Assembly: GCA_964509885.1 (NCBI GenBank)
Contig: CAZDZL010000035.1
Coordinates: 1-41,282, forward strand
Reading direction: 5' to 3'
Length of the DNA: 41,282 nucleotides
From: Palsa-1447 sp964509885
GTDB taxonomy: Bacteria; Verrucomicrobiota; Verrucomicrobiia; Opitutales; Opitutaceae
Each line of letters opens with the position of its first letter. Within the stretch, counting starts at the first letter, position 1. Under the pieces are notes generated by a model. The model had not been told where the DNA came from and did not search any database. It saw nothing but the letters and a program-made list of their open reading frames with translations. Positions 15,467 through 24,056 of this stretch are shown in pieces. The position numbers and the translations under genes were made by a program.

Positions 15467-16014
15467 TATGGGGCGAGCCCCCCGAGGCCGTACTTGGCGG
15501 GGTCGAAGCCCCGCGCCTTCATCGCAGCGGCGACGGCCTTCAGGTCGATCACGGCGCCCGCGCGCACCCCGTTCTCGGAGAACCATCCCTGGCGGGTCTC
15601 GACCGCGAACACCATCCGGTCGCCGCGCGACTCGAGCGTCTGCAGGTTGAACGGGTAAAGCGGGTAGATCTCCGCGATCACCCCGTCGCGCCCCGCGAAG
15701 GCGATGTCGAGGGGCTCGGGCGTGTTCTTCATCCAGAACCTTTCTCGCTGCGGCGCCTCGGCGACGAAGATCATCCCCTCGTCCCTGCCGAGGTCCATCC
15801 TCTGCATGAGCCCGCGCTCCTGCTCGCCCTGGGTGACCGCGAACTGGAGGCTCAGGGGATGGCCCCCGACCCCGACCGTGAAGTGGTCGAGCACGGTCAT
15901 CGGCGCCGAGGCCGCCTCGGGCGGCCTTCCGGCGCCGCATCCGGCGCCGAGGGACGCGAGGAAAAGCGCCGCCGCCGCCCTCAGCCCAGAAGAAACCGGA
16001 TTTGCATTTTTCAC
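15463..16014 (-). CDS. DUF192 family exported protein
   Basis: 183 residues from the GTG at 16014, giving MKNANPVSSGLRAAAALFLA and a signal sequence ending near LGAGC; the cysteine suggests a lipoprotein, although the lipobox is not perfect. The DUF192 domain (about 45-175) is clear: QERGLMQRMDLGRDEGMIF, RFWMKNTPEPLDIAF, IAEIYPLYPF and GWFSENGVRAGAVIDL. Function of the family is unknown. A longer frame starts at 16092, but it would run over the M24 peptidase start on the other strand. Confidence 0.85.
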   Translation of the reverse strand: MKNANPVSSGLRAAAALFLASLGAGCGAGRPPEAASAPMTVLDHFTVGVGGHPLSLQFAVTQGEQERGLMQRMDLGRDEGMIFVAEAPQRERFWMKNTPEPLDIAFAGRDGVIAEIYPLYPFNLQTLESRGDRMVFAVETRQGWFSENGVRAGAVIDLKAVAAAMKARGFDPAKYGLGGLAPY

Positions 16015-16066
16015 GGGGAAACAGGTTAATCCCCAGCCACCTTTCAAGACAATCCCCGTCTGTCCC

Positions 16067-17209
16067 ATGGCCCCCGGAAAAAAACGCGACATCCTGCTTT
16101 ACGCCGACACCTCAAAGAGCGCCGACGCCCTCTACTTCGGCGGCGTCGAGATGCACGACCCGTTCCTGGCGTTCAGCCTGCGGGGACGCAAGTTCGCTGT
16201 CGTGAGCGCCCTTGAGTTCGGCCGCGTGAAGCGGACATCGGACTTCGACTCGGTCCTCGCTCTCGAGGCCTGCATGGAGAAGACCCGCCGCGCCTCGCCG
16301 CGCCGCAAGCCGGGACCCGCCCGCCTGCTCGCCGTCCTCTCAAGGGAATTCGGGGCCGGGGCCTTCACGGTGCCGGAGGATTTTCCCGCGGGGCTCTACA
16401 CGGAGCTCCGGGACCTTGGGCTCAGGATCCGCATCTCCGACGGCCCGCTCTTCCCAGAGCGGGAGGTGAAGACCGCCGCCGAGGCCGCGGCCATCCGCGA
16501 GGGCAACCGCTGCAGCGCCGCGGGGATAGCGGCGGCCGAGCACATGCTGCGCGCTAGCCGCATCCGCAGGGGGGTCCTCTTCCACGGGGGCCGGGTCCTC
16601 ACCAGCGAGCGCCTCAAGGCCGCGATCGAGACCGCGTGCATCGAGCACGGCTCCGTCTCCATGTCGACGATCGCCGCCGGGGGCGACCAGGCCTGCGACC
16701 CCCATGACCGGGGCTCCGGCCCCCTGCGCGCGAACGAGACGATCATCGTCGACGTGTTCCCCCGGGTCACGCGCACGGGCTTCTTCGGAGACATGACGCG
16801 CACCTTCGTGCGCGGGCGCGCCAGCGACGCCCAGCGGGCGATCGTCGCAGCCGTCCGGGCGGCGCAGAGGAAGGCGATGGGGGCCATCCGGGCGGGCGCG
16901 GACGGGCGCGAGGTGCACCGCCGGGTGTCGGAGACCTTTGCCGCCCGCGGGTTCGAGACCAAGCACACCGCGCGCGGGTCCGTCGGCTTCTTCCACGGGA
17001 CGGGGCACGGCGTGGGCCTGGACATCCACGAGGCTCCCCGGATCAACTCGACCTACGACGTCCCGCTCAAGAAGGGCGCAGTGGTCACGGTCGAGCCGGG
17101 CCTCTACTACCCGGGCGTGGGCGCCTGCAGGATCGAGGACGTCGTCCAGGTAACCGGCGGCGGCGCCCGCATGCTCTCCAGCTATCCCTACGCCTGGGAG
17201 CTCAGGTAG
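16067..17209 (+). CDS. M24 family metallopeptidase (Xaa-Pro aminopeptidase-like)
   Basis: 380 residues. A creatinase-type N-terminal domain (about 1-135) precedes a pita-bread catalytic domain. The metal ligands can be placed: the two aspartates of IIVDVFPR and FFGDMTRTF, the histidine of HGTGHGVGLDIHE, and the glutamates of VEPGLYY and CRIEDVV. Such enzymes remove N-terminal residues before proline or hydrolyse related bonds, using two Mn/Co ions in the cytoplasm. The ATG at 16067 is chosen over in-frame upstream sequence that runs through the divergent DUF192 gene. It heads the operon with hldA, gmhB, tlyA and nadK (22-base gap to hldA). Confidence 0.88.
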   Translation: MAPGKKRDILLYADTSKSADALYFGGVEMHDPFLAFSLRGRKFAVVSALEFGRVKRTSDFDSVLALEACMEKTRRASPRRKPGPARLLAVLSREFGAGAFTVPEDFPAGLYTELRDLGLRIRISDGPLFPEREVKTAAEAAAIREGNRCSAAGIAAAEHMLRASRIRRGVLFHGGRVLTSERLKAAIETACIEHGSVSMSTIAAGGDQACDPHDRGSGPLRANETIIVDVFPRVTRTGFFGDMTRTFVRGRASDAQRAIVAAVRAAQRKAMGAIRAGADGREVHRRVSETFAARGFETKHTARGSVGFFHGTGHGVGLDIHEAPRINSTYDVPLKKGAVVTVEPGLYYPGVGACRIEDVVQVTGGGARMLSSYPYAWELR

Positions 17210-17231
17210 CGCCCTCCGCGCGGTGCACGGC

Positions 17232-18221
17232 ATGTCCATACCCCTCGCAAAGGCAAAGGCGCTCCTGAAGAGGATCTCGGGCCTGCGCATCCTCGTCATC
17301 GGCGACGTGATGCTGGACCACTACATCTGGGGCGACGCGACGCGCATCTCGCCCGAGGCGCCGGTCCCGGTGATCGACATCGCGCGCGACTCGTGGACCG
17401 CGGGCGGCGCCGCCAATGTCGCCATCAACATCGCGAGCCTTGGCGCCCGCTGCACGGTCTTCGGCTTCATCGGCAACGACGCCGAAGGCGCCCGCCTGGG
17501 CAGCATCCTCAGGCAGAAGGGCGTCGACGCCATCCGGGCGCCGGGCAAGGGCACGACGATCGTCAAGACCCGCGTCATGGTGCAGCACCAGCAGCTCTGC
17601 CGCCTGGACCGCGAGTCACCTCCCTCGGCCTACGGGGTCAGCTCCGCCCACGCCGGGCGCCTCCTCGCCAAGGCCGTCAAGGCCTGCGACGCGGTCATCC
17701 TCTCCGACTACGCCAAGGGGCTCGTCGACGACCGGCTTGTCGCGCAGGTCACGCAGCTCGCCCGCGCCGAGAGGAAGTTCATAGCGCTGGACCCGAAGCC
17801 GAAGCACCCGCTGGCGTTCAGCGGCCTGGACCTCATCACCCCTAACAAGAGGGAGGCGCTCCAGCTGGCCGGCATCGAGCCGCCACCGGGCTCGCCCTTC
17901 CCCGCAGCCGCGGTGTGCGCGAGGCTCAACGAGCGCTTCGCCACCAAGAACGTCGTCATCACTCTCGGCGAGGACGGCATGCTGCTGAGCGCCGCCGGCC
18001 GCGCGATCAAGACCATCCCCACGTCAGCCCGGGAGATCTACGACGTCTCCGGGGCCGGGGACACCGCGCTCGCGGGCCTCGTCCTCGCGCTCACCTCGGG
18101 CGCGGGCCTCGAGGAGGCCGCGCACTTCGCGAACGCGGCCGCCGGAGTCGTGGTCGCCAAGCTCGGGACAGCGACCGTCACGCCGGACGAGCTTCTCGGC
18201 CACGTCTCGAGCGCGCCGTGA
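17232..18221 (+). CDS. hldA: D-glycero-beta-D-manno-heptose-7-phosphate kinase
   Basis: 329 residues, PfkB/ribokinase fold. It matches the kinase half of HldE: ILVIGDVMLDHYIWGDATRI with EAPVPV, the GGAANVA motif near 58, and the C-terminal DVSGAGDTALAG signature with the catalytic aspartate. The enzyme phosphorylates heptose-7-phosphate at C1 in ADP-heptose synthesis for LPS core. The nucleotidyltransferase half of bifunctional HldE is absent, so this is the split form (HldA). The ATG at 17232 is preferred to the GTG at 17223. Overlaps gmhB by GTGA. Confidence 0.92.
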   Translation: MSIPLAKAKALLKRISGLRILVIGDVMLDHYIWGDATRISPEAPVPVIDIARDSWTAGGAANVAINIASLGARCTVFGFIGNDAEGARLGSILRQKGVDAIRAPGKGTTIVKTRVMVQHQQLCRLDRESPPSAYGVSSAHAGRLLAKAVKACDAVILSDYAKGLVDDRLVAQVTQLARAERKFIALDPKPKHPLAFSGLDLITPNKREALQLAGIEPPPGSPFPAAAVCARLNERFATKNVVITLGEDGMLLSAAGRAIKTIPTSAREIYDVSGAGDTALAGLVLALTSGAGLEEAAHFANAAAGVVVAKLGTATVTPDELLGHVSSAP

Positions 18222-18748
18222 AGCGGGCCCTCTTCCTCGACCGCGACGGAACGCTGATCGTGGACAAGGTGTACCTCGCCGACCCGGCGGGCGTTGAGCT
18301 AATCCCGGGCGCCGCCGAGGGTCTGCGCCGGGCGCGCGCCCTCGGCTTCGGGGTCTTCCTCTTCACGAACCAGTCGGGGATCGGGCGCGGGCTCCACTCG
18401 GTGGAGGACACCCACCGCGTGAACGGGCGCATGGAGGAGCTCCTGGGGCTTCCCGCCCCCGTCTTTGACGGGATCTGCATCGCGCCGGAGGCGCCGGGCC
18501 AGCCGTCGGACTACAGGAAGCCGTCCCCGAGGTTCATCCTCGAGACGGTGGCCATGCACGGGCTCGACCCCGCCGGGTGCTGGATGGTCGGCGACTCGAA
18601 GGCCGACGTCGGCGCGGCGCTGGCCGCAGGGATCCGGGCGGCGGCGGTGCGCACCGGAAAGGTGCCGCCGGAGTCGATACCGGAGGTGGCCGCGGGCACG
18701 GTGCCCGTGTTCGCGGATTTCGGGGCATTCGCGGCGTCCCTTCGATGA
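18218..18748 (+). CDS. gmhB: D-glycero-D-manno-heptose 1,7-bisphosphate 7-phosphatase
   Basis: 176 residues. This is a HAD-superfamily phosphatase of the HisB/GmhB type: motif I FLDRDGTLI, motif II FTNQSGIGRG, motif III around YRKPSP and motif IV MVGDSKADVGAA. Between II and III GmhB usually carries zinc-binding cysteines; here only GICIAPEAP is seen, so the loop is of the zinc-free type. It removes the C7 phosphate after HldA. Overlaps hldA upstream (GTGA) and tlyA downstream (ATGA). Confidence 0.88.
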   Translation: MKRALFLDRDGTLIVDKVYLADPAGVELIPGAAEGLRRARALGFGVFLFTNQSGIGRGLHSVEDTHRVNGRMEELLGLPAPVFDGICIAPEAPGQPSDYRKPSPRFILETVAMHGLDPAGCWMVGDSKADVGAALAAGIRAAAVRTGKVPPESIPEVAAGTVPVFADFGAFAASLR

Positions 18749-19485
18749 AGCAGCGCCTCGACGAGATCCTCGTCGCGCGCGGGCTTGCGCAGACGAGGTC
18801 CCAGGCGAAGGCCCTCGTGATGGCGGGCCGCGTCTCCAGCGGGACCGAGCGCCTCGACAAGCCCGGCAAGGAATACCCGCCGGACCTCGCGGTCACGGTC
18901 ACCCAGCCGCCCCGCTTCGTCAGCCGCGGCGGCGAGAAGCTCGTCGCCGCCCTCGAGGCCTACGCGATCGACATGAAGGGGGCGCACGTGCTCGACGTCG
19001 GCGCCTCGACGGGGGGTTTCACGGACTGCGTCCTGCAGGCGGGCGCCGCCTCGGTCGTCTGCGTGGACGTCGGCCGCGCCCAGCTCCACGCGAGGCTGCG
19101 GGCCGATCCCCGGGTCGTGAACATCGAGAAGCTGAACGCCCGCAGCCTCAGGGCGTCCGACCTACCCCGGAGCGAATTCGACGCCATCGTGATGGACCTG
19201 TCCTTCATCTCCCTCAAGTCGGTGCTGCCGGCCGTGTGGCCGCTCCTGCGGCCGGGGGGCATCCTCGTGGCCCTCGTGAAGCCCCAGTTCGAGGCGGGCA
19301 AGGCGGAGGCCGACAGGGGCCGGGGCGTCATCCGCGACGCCGCGGTGCAGGAGGCCGCCCTCGCGGGCGTGCGCGATTTCGCCCTGGGGAGCCTCGCGGG
19401 CTCCCGGCTCGTCGGGTCGATGGACTCGCCGATCCAGGGCGCAGACGGGAACCGGGAATTCCTGTTGTGCCTCCGCCGTTCGTAG
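18745..19485 (+). CDS. tlyA: TlyA family rRNA 2'-O-methyltransferase (hemolysin A homologue)
   Basis: 246 residues. An S4 RNA-binding domain (about 1-60, RLDEILVARGLAQTRSQAKA) is followed by an FtsJ-type methyltransferase: FVSRGGEKL, the SAM loop VLDVGASTGGFTDCVLQ, VMDLSFISL and VALVKPQFEAG. In Mycobacterium TlyA methylates 16S and 23S rRNA cytidines at the 2'-O position, which sets capreomycin sensitivity. Fits the operon by overlap with gmhB; nadK follows 22 bases later, an arrangement common in bacteria. Confidence 0.92.
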   Translation: MKQRLDEILVARGLAQTRSQAKALVMAGRVSSGTERLDKPGKEYPPDLAVTVTQPPRFVSRGGEKLVAALEAYAIDMKGAHVLDVGASTGGFTDCVLQAGAASVVCVDVGRAQLHARLRADPRVVNIEKLNARSLRASDLPRSEFDAIVMDLSFISLKSVLPAVWPLLRPGGILVALVKPQFEAGKAEADRGRGVIRDAAVQEAALAGVRDFALGSLAGSRLVGSMDSPIQGADGNREFLLCLRRS

Positions 19486-19507
19486 GCAGATTTGCCCGAA
19501 CAAGGAC

Positions 19508-20353
19508 ATGAAGCCCATCCGCTCGCTAGCCTTCGTCATCAACGCCGGGAAGCCCGGCGCCGTGGAGCTCGCCCGCGTGCTGGTCGCCGCCGCCCGCGAG
19601 AAGGGCGTGAAACTCAAGCAGACGAGCCGCTTTCCCCTGCCCCGGGGCTACCTGCGCGGCTGCGACGCCTGCTGCGTCATCGGAGGCGACGGCACGCTGC
19701 TCGGCGCCGTCCGCGAGGCCGCGATCAACGGGGTGCCCATCATCGGCGTCAACCGCGGGAGCCTCGGCTTCCTCACCACCTTCTCCCCGGAGGAGGCCCG
19801 GCTGGAGTTCGGCGACCTGCTGAAGGGCACCTTCCACGTCGACCGCCGCGCGATGCTCGAGTGCTCGGTCGCCAGCGGCCCGCCGGGACTCGCGCTCAAC
19901 GACGTGGTCATAAAGGACCTGCTGAGCACGCGGCTCGTCCACCTCGAGGTCTTCGCCGACGGCGAGCTCGTCACCGACTACCTCTGCGACGGCCTCATCT
20001 TCTCGACGGCGACCGGGTCGACCGCCTACAACCTCTCGGCCGGCGGGCCCATCGTGCACCCCGCGGCGGACGTCGTCGCGATGACGCCGATCTGCCCGCA
20101 CACGCTCACCAACCGCTCGATCATCTTCCGCGACACGGTCAAGCTGCGGGTCCACAACCGCACCGTCGGCACGAAGGTGCTCGTCTGCATCGACGGCCAC
20201 GGCGAGCTCAGGGCCTCGACGGACGACGCGATCGACATCTCGATCGCCAAGCTTCGCCTTCCGCTGGCCCAGCAGCGCGGCTACTCCCATTTCTCGGTCG
20301 TGCGCACGAAGCTCAAGTGGAGCGGCGGCGCCGTCGACCACGGGACCAGCTAG
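19508..20353 (+). CDS. nadK: NAD kinase
   Basis: 281 residues. Signature motifs: GGDGTLLGAVRE (ATP/NAD-binding, near 60), NRGSLGFLT, the NAD-binding LNDVV segment and the glycine-rich TGSTAYNLSAGGPIVHP, followed by ICPHTL. The enzyme phosphorylates NAD to NADP using ATP in the cytoplasm. Last gene of the M24-hldA-gmhB-tlyA-nadK operon. Its TAG stop overlaps the stop of the convergent M16 peptidase gene in a shared CTAG. Confidence 0.93.
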   Translation: MKPIRSLAFVINAGKPGAVELARVLVAAAREKGVKLKQTSRFPLPRGYLRGCDACCVIGGDGTLLGAVREAAINGVPIIGVNRGSLGFLTTFSPEEARLEFGDLLKGTFHVDRRAMLECSVASGPPGLALNDVVIKDLLSTRLVHLEVFADGELVTDYLCDGLIFSTATGSTAYNLSAGGPIVHPAADVVAMTPICPHTLTNRSIIFRDTVKLRVHNRTVGTKVLVCIDGHGELRASTDDAIDISIAKLRLPLAQQRGYSHFSVVRTKLKWSGGAVDHGTS

Positions 20354-22914
20354 GGCCGCACGACGAGCTGGACCCTCTTGGACGTCTGGAGGTGGGTCTG
20401 GGCGAAGGCGGCGAGGTCGGCGACCGTCACCGCGTCGATCAGGGAGTCGTACCGCTTCCAGTGGTTGGCCGGCTTGCCGAGGAGCACGTCGACGGCGGAC
20501 TGCATGGCCCGCGACGAGTTGGCCTGGAGCGCCTTCCTGGCTCCGGCCTTGAGACGCACCTGGCAGCGCCTCAGCTCCTCGGGCGACACCTCGCCCGCCT
20601 GCACGCGAGCGATCTCGGCGGCGACCTCGTCCAGCACCGCCTGCTCCTTGCCGGGCTGCGTCCCCGCCATGAAGTAGAACATGGCGGCGCTCCGGCACGC
20701 CAGGCGCCCCGAGCGAATGAAATACGCGAGCCCCAGTTGGTCCCTCACGCGCTCGAACAGCCGGGAGGCCATCCCGCTGAAGAGTTCGTCCGCAACGTCC
20801 CCCGCGTAGTAGTCGGCCGCGTCGAGGGTGGGCCCGGGGAAGCCCTGGAGGACGACCGCCTGCTCACGCGGCTGCGTCTCGACAAAGTCGCCGGCGGCGG
20901 GGCCCGCGAACTCCCGGCCGGCCCCGAGCGGCGTGCCCCGCGGGATCCGCTTCATGAAGGCCTCGAGCTTCGGGACAAGCTTGTCCGGGTCGAAGTCGCC
21001 GGCCACCGAGAGGACGACGCCGGGACCCACGAGCAGGCGCCTCCAGAGCGCCGAGAGGTCGGCCGCCTCGGACGCCGCGACGCCCGCCTCGTCGCCCTGG
21101 GGGGGGATCGCGAACGGGTGCGACCCGAAGAACTTCCTTCGAAGCATGCGCCGGGCGAAGGCCACGACGTCGTCGTTCTCCTCCTTGAGGCCGGCGAGCT
21201 GGGCGTCGCGCTCGTTGCCGAGCGTCCCCGCGGTGAACGCAGGCGCCAGCGCCCCGTCGGCGATCAGCCCGAGCGCGCGCTCCGCGTCGGGCGGGAGCAC
21301 CTCGGCCGCCATGCCGAGCGTGTTGTCGCCGGCGAAGGAGCTGAACGTGCCGCCGACCTCCTCGATCCGCTGGGCAACCCCGGCGGCGCTGCGCCGGCGG
21401 GTGTCCTTCGTGAGCAGCGTCGCCAGGAGCGTCGAGCTTCCCCGCCGGTCCGGCGCCTCGGTGACGGGGCCCCCGCGGGTGAGGAGGCGCATGTGCAGGT
21501 TCGGCAGGCGGCGGTCCGGCTGGAAGAGGATCCTCGCCCCGTTCGGAAGGGCGACGACCTCGAAGTCGGGGCGGCCCCCGAGAAACGCCGGGGCGCCCTT
21601 GGCCGCGGCGGGACCGTCCGCCTGCGGCTCGAGCGAGACCGAGATCAGCCGGCTGGGCACGAGGTTCGCCCTGAGGGCCCGGCCAAGGTCGCCCGGGCGC
21701 ACGCGCCCCAGGCGGTCGAAGTACGTGCGGCTGAAGTCCAGGTCGCCCACGACGACCTCGGCCATGCCGAGCCTCGAGGCCTGGCCGCTCATCGTCTTGC
21801 AGGAGTTGATCTCCCCCACGACGGACTGCCTGAAGGCCTTCCTCACCTGGCCGGGCGTGAAGGCGCCGGGCACCGCGAGGGACGCGAGGATCCGCGCGAT
21901 CGCGGCCTGCGCCTCCTCCCGCTTGCCGGCGTCGCAGGTGAACGTGATGCAGAAGAGGCCGCTCGAGCCCGGGTTCCAGCTCGACGCGTCGATCGCGTGC
22001 ACGAGCTTCTGCTCCTCGCGGACCTTGCGCCAGAGGATGGAGCTTTCGCCGCCGCCGAGGACGAGGGCCAGGATGTCGAGGACGGGGGCCGAGGGGTCGG
22101 TGAGGCCCGGGATGGGCCACGCCAGCGCCGCGCGCGTGACCTCCACCTTCTCGTAGCGGTGGGCGCTCCTAGGCCCCAGCTGGAGCGGCTCGGCCGGGAC
22201 GAGGACCGGGGCGAGCCGCGACCTCGGCGCGGCACCGAAGTGCCGCTCGACCGCCGCCCGCGCCTCGGTCGCCCCCACGTCGCCGGCGATCACGACGACC
22301 ATGTTGTTCGGCACGTAGCGCTCCCGGTAATAGCGGTGCAGCGCGTCGCGGTCGACCGCGGCGAAGACGTCCTGGTGGCCGATCACGGGCTGGCGGTAGG
22401 GATGCTCCCGGAACGCGGTGGCGAAGACGGACTCCCAGAGGCGGTTCTCCGGGTCGTCGCGGGTCATCGCGATCTCGCGCAGGATCACGTTCTTCTCCCG
22501 GGCGACCTCGTCCTCGGGGAGCGTCGAGTGCAGCACGGCGTCGGCGAGCAGGTCCACGGCAACCTCGAGGTGCTCGCTCGGCAGGTCGATGTAGTAGACC
22601 GTCCGGTCGAAGGTCGTGTACGCGTTGATGTAGCCGCCGTTCGCCTGGACGGTCGCCGAGATGTCGCGCCCGCTGCGGCGCTCCGTCCCCTTGAAGAGCA
22701 TGTGCTCGAGGTAGTGCGACAGGCCGGCGCCCAGCTGGCCCCCCTCGTGGATGCTGCCGGTGCGCACCCACACCTGCACCGAGGCGAGCGCGGCCGAGCG
22801 GTCGGGCTTCACGAGCAGCGTGAGGCCGTTCGCGAGGACGGTCCGCTCGACGGGCTCGCGCCAGAACGCGTCCAGGAGGGCGCGGTCCTTCTGCGGGGGT
22901 TTGGGCTTCGCCAT
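20350..22914 (-). CDS. M16 family zinc metallopeptidase, two-unit form
   Basis: 854 residues, two tandem M16 halves. The N-terminal half holds the inverted zinc motif HYLEH (HxxEH, near 68), with the downstream glutamate in REIAMTRDDPENRLWE and the NNMVVVIAGDV strand. The second half begins near 440 (FEVVALPNGARIL) and lacks HxxEH (STLLATLLT at that place), but keeps the Arg/Tyr pair region RLFERVRDQLGLAYF. This is the usual active/inactive arrangement, here on one chain. There is no signal peptide. It probably degrades peptides or processes proteins. Lies 11 bases downstream of the Minf_1886 gene, so the two are likely cotranscribed. Confidence 0.9.
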   Translation of the reverse strand: MAKPKPPQKDRALLDAFWREPVERTVLANGLTLLVKPDRSAALASVQVWVRTGSIHEGGQLGAGLSHYLEHMLFKGTERRSGRDISATVQANGGYINAYTTFDRTVYYIDLPSEHLEVAVDLLADAVLHSTLPEDEVAREKNVILREIAMTRDDPENRLWESVFATAFREHPYRQPVIGHQDVFAAVDRDALHRYYRERYVPNNMVVVIAGDVGATEARAAVERHFGAAPRSRLAPVLVPAEPLQLGPRSAHRYEKVEVTRAALAWPIPGLTDPSAPVLDILALVLGGGESSILWRKVREEQKLVHAIDASSWNPGSSGLFCITFTCDAGKREEAQAAIARILASLAVPGAFTPGQVRKAFRQSVVGEINSCKTMSGQASRLGMAEVVVGDLDFSRTYFDRLGRVRPGDLGRALRANLVPSRLISVSLEPQADGPAAAKGAPAFLGGRPDFEVVALPNGARILFQPDRRLPNLHMRLLTRGGPVTEAPDRRGSSTLLATLLTKDTRRRSAAGVAQRIEEVGGTFSSFAGDNTLGMAAEVLPPDAERALGLIADGALAPAFTAGTLGNERDAQLAGLKEENDDVVAFARRMLRRKFFGSHPFAIPPQGDEAGVAASEAADLSALWRRLLVGPGVVLSVAGDFDPDKLVPKLEAFMKRIPRGTPLGAGREFAGPAAGDFVETQPREQAVVLQGFPGPTLDAADYYAGDVADELFSGMASRLFERVRDQLGLAYFIRSGRLACRSAAMFYFMAGTQPGKEQAVLDEVAAEIARVQAGEVSPEELRRCQVRLKAGARKALQANSSRAMQSAVDVLLGKPANHWKRYDSLIDAVTVADLAAFAQTHLQTSKRVQLVVRP

Positions 22915-22925
22915 CAGGGTGCTCC

Positions 22926-23363
22926 TCAGGCGGAACCGACCGCCTCTGCGGCGGATGGACCCCTGGGGCGCTGCGCCGGCAGGAATGGCTTTACAAAAAC
23001 CTCGTCAAATTCGTATATGTCCGCGAAGTCCTCTCGGCGGTCGTTGTCGGTCTTGCTGAACGCGTTGTACTCGATCAGGTTGAACACAATGTCTCCAAAG
23101 TCCTGGCAGCGCGTGACGCCCCAGGAGTTGAGAACGGTCTTGGTCAGCGGCCCAAACTGTTCCAGCGCATAGACTCGCAGCCCGTTCAGGAGCTCGGGAC
23201 CCGTGACGTGCCGGGACTTCCCGCTGCGGCTTGAGTCCTTCTTGCGGATGTCCTTGACCGTGTGGTCGAGCCCGAGCCTCACGAAGTCATAGGCTTTTCG
23301 GTCAAAACGGGTGTCCTCCTTGCAGATGAGGGCGACAATGCGGGGAAAATCCGAATCTTGCAT
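22926..23363 (-). CDS. Minf_1886 family protein
   Basis: 145 residues from the ATG at 23363. Family pattern: RKAYDFVRLGLDHTVK, then HVTGPELLNGLRVYALEQFG, VLNSWGVTRCQDFGDIVFNL and FADIYEFDEVF. I know it as a small soluble family named after a Methylacidiphilum infernorum protein and found in Verrucomicrobia and Planctomycetes; function unknown. It precedes the M16 peptidase gene by 11 bases and diverges from the Fur-family gene. Confidence 0.83.
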   Translation of the reverse strand: MQDSDFPRIVALICKEDTRFDRKAYDFVRLGLDHTVKDIRKKDSSRSGKSRHVTGPELLNGLRVYALEQFGPLTKTVLNSWGVTRCQDFGDIVFNLIEYNAFSKTDNDRREDFADIYEFDEVFVKPFLPAQRPRGPSAAEAVGSA

Positions 23364-23509
23364 GTTTGGGGCGCGAACTTGGCATGTGCGCCTTGCCGGC
23401 GCAACATTGCCCTTCAAATGCAGCCTATCTGCGCCAAGGATGGCGAGTTGCAAAAGAATCGCTTCTGGGCTCGCAAAATGACGTAAGTGCCCCCACTCTC
23501 GCCTCAACA

Positions 23510-24043
23510 ATGATCGCTTCCACCCAGACCAATCATCCGATCGCCGGGGTCAACGATGGCAAAGGCCAGACGCCGGTTGAGGTAGCGTGTTACAAACTGA
23601 AGGAAGCCGGCCTCAGGATCACGCAGCCGCGCATCGCAATCCTCGCGGCCCTCATCAAGACGGGGCGCCCGACGAGCATCGACGCCCTCCACGGCGAGCT
23701 CGGGCACAATTCCTGCGACATCGTCACCGTCTACAGGTGCATGGCCGCGTTCGAGTCGATCGGCCTCGTCCGCCGCGCCTTCCTCATCAACGGCACCAGC
23801 CTCTACGAGATCAACCTGGGCGACCCGAACCGCTACCATGTCGTCTGCAAGCAGACGAACAAGGTCGAGGAGCTGGACGCGGCCTCCGCGAACGAGCTGC
23901 GCCGCGCGGTGCAGCTGGTCGAGGACACCCTCCGCTCCCAGGGCTACGCCGAGGTCGGCCACATCGTCGAATTCTTCGGCAAGTCGCCGGCGGGCCACCG
24001 CTCGCAGGCCGAGGTCGTCGTCCCCGCCGTCCCGGCCACCTGA
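23510..24043 (+). CDS. Fur-family transcriptional regulator
   Basis: 177 residues from the ATG at 23510. The winged helix is recognisable (RITQPRIAILAALIKTGRPTS, then HNSCDIVTVYRCMAAFESIGLV with the recognition helix). The dimerisation domain has NRYHVVCKQTNKVEELD. The two CxxC pairs that bind structural zinc in many Fur/PerR proteins are missing: only single cysteines are visible. It could sense iron, zinc or peroxide; the sequence does not decide. It faces the superoxide dismutase gene (14 bases between stops), which suggests but does not prove a role in oxidative stress or metal control. No Fur-box was found in the 146-base divergent region by eye. Confidence 0.85.
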   Translation: MIASTQTNHPIAGVNDGKGQTPVEVACYKLKEAGLRITQPRIAILAALIKTGRPTSIDALHGELGHNSCDIVTVYRCMAAFESIGLVRRAFLINGTSLYEINLGDPNRYHVVCKQTNKVEELDAASANELRRAVQLVEDTLRSQGYAEVGHIVEFFGKSPAGHRSQAEVVVPAVPAT

Positions 24044-24056
24044 GGACCCGCAGGGG

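Noticed and set aside
19492..23172. 1226-codon frame opposite the M16 peptidase and nadK
   Set aside because: Composition is Arg/Gly/His/Asp-rich nonsense typical of shadow frames in GC-rich DNA, and real M16 and NadK proteins explain the region.
23363..23510. Fur-type box or sigma-54 site in the divergent region upstream of the Fur-family gene
   Set aside because: No 19-bp Fur-like inverted repeat was seen, and the TTGGCATG near 23380 has wrong spacing for sigma-54.
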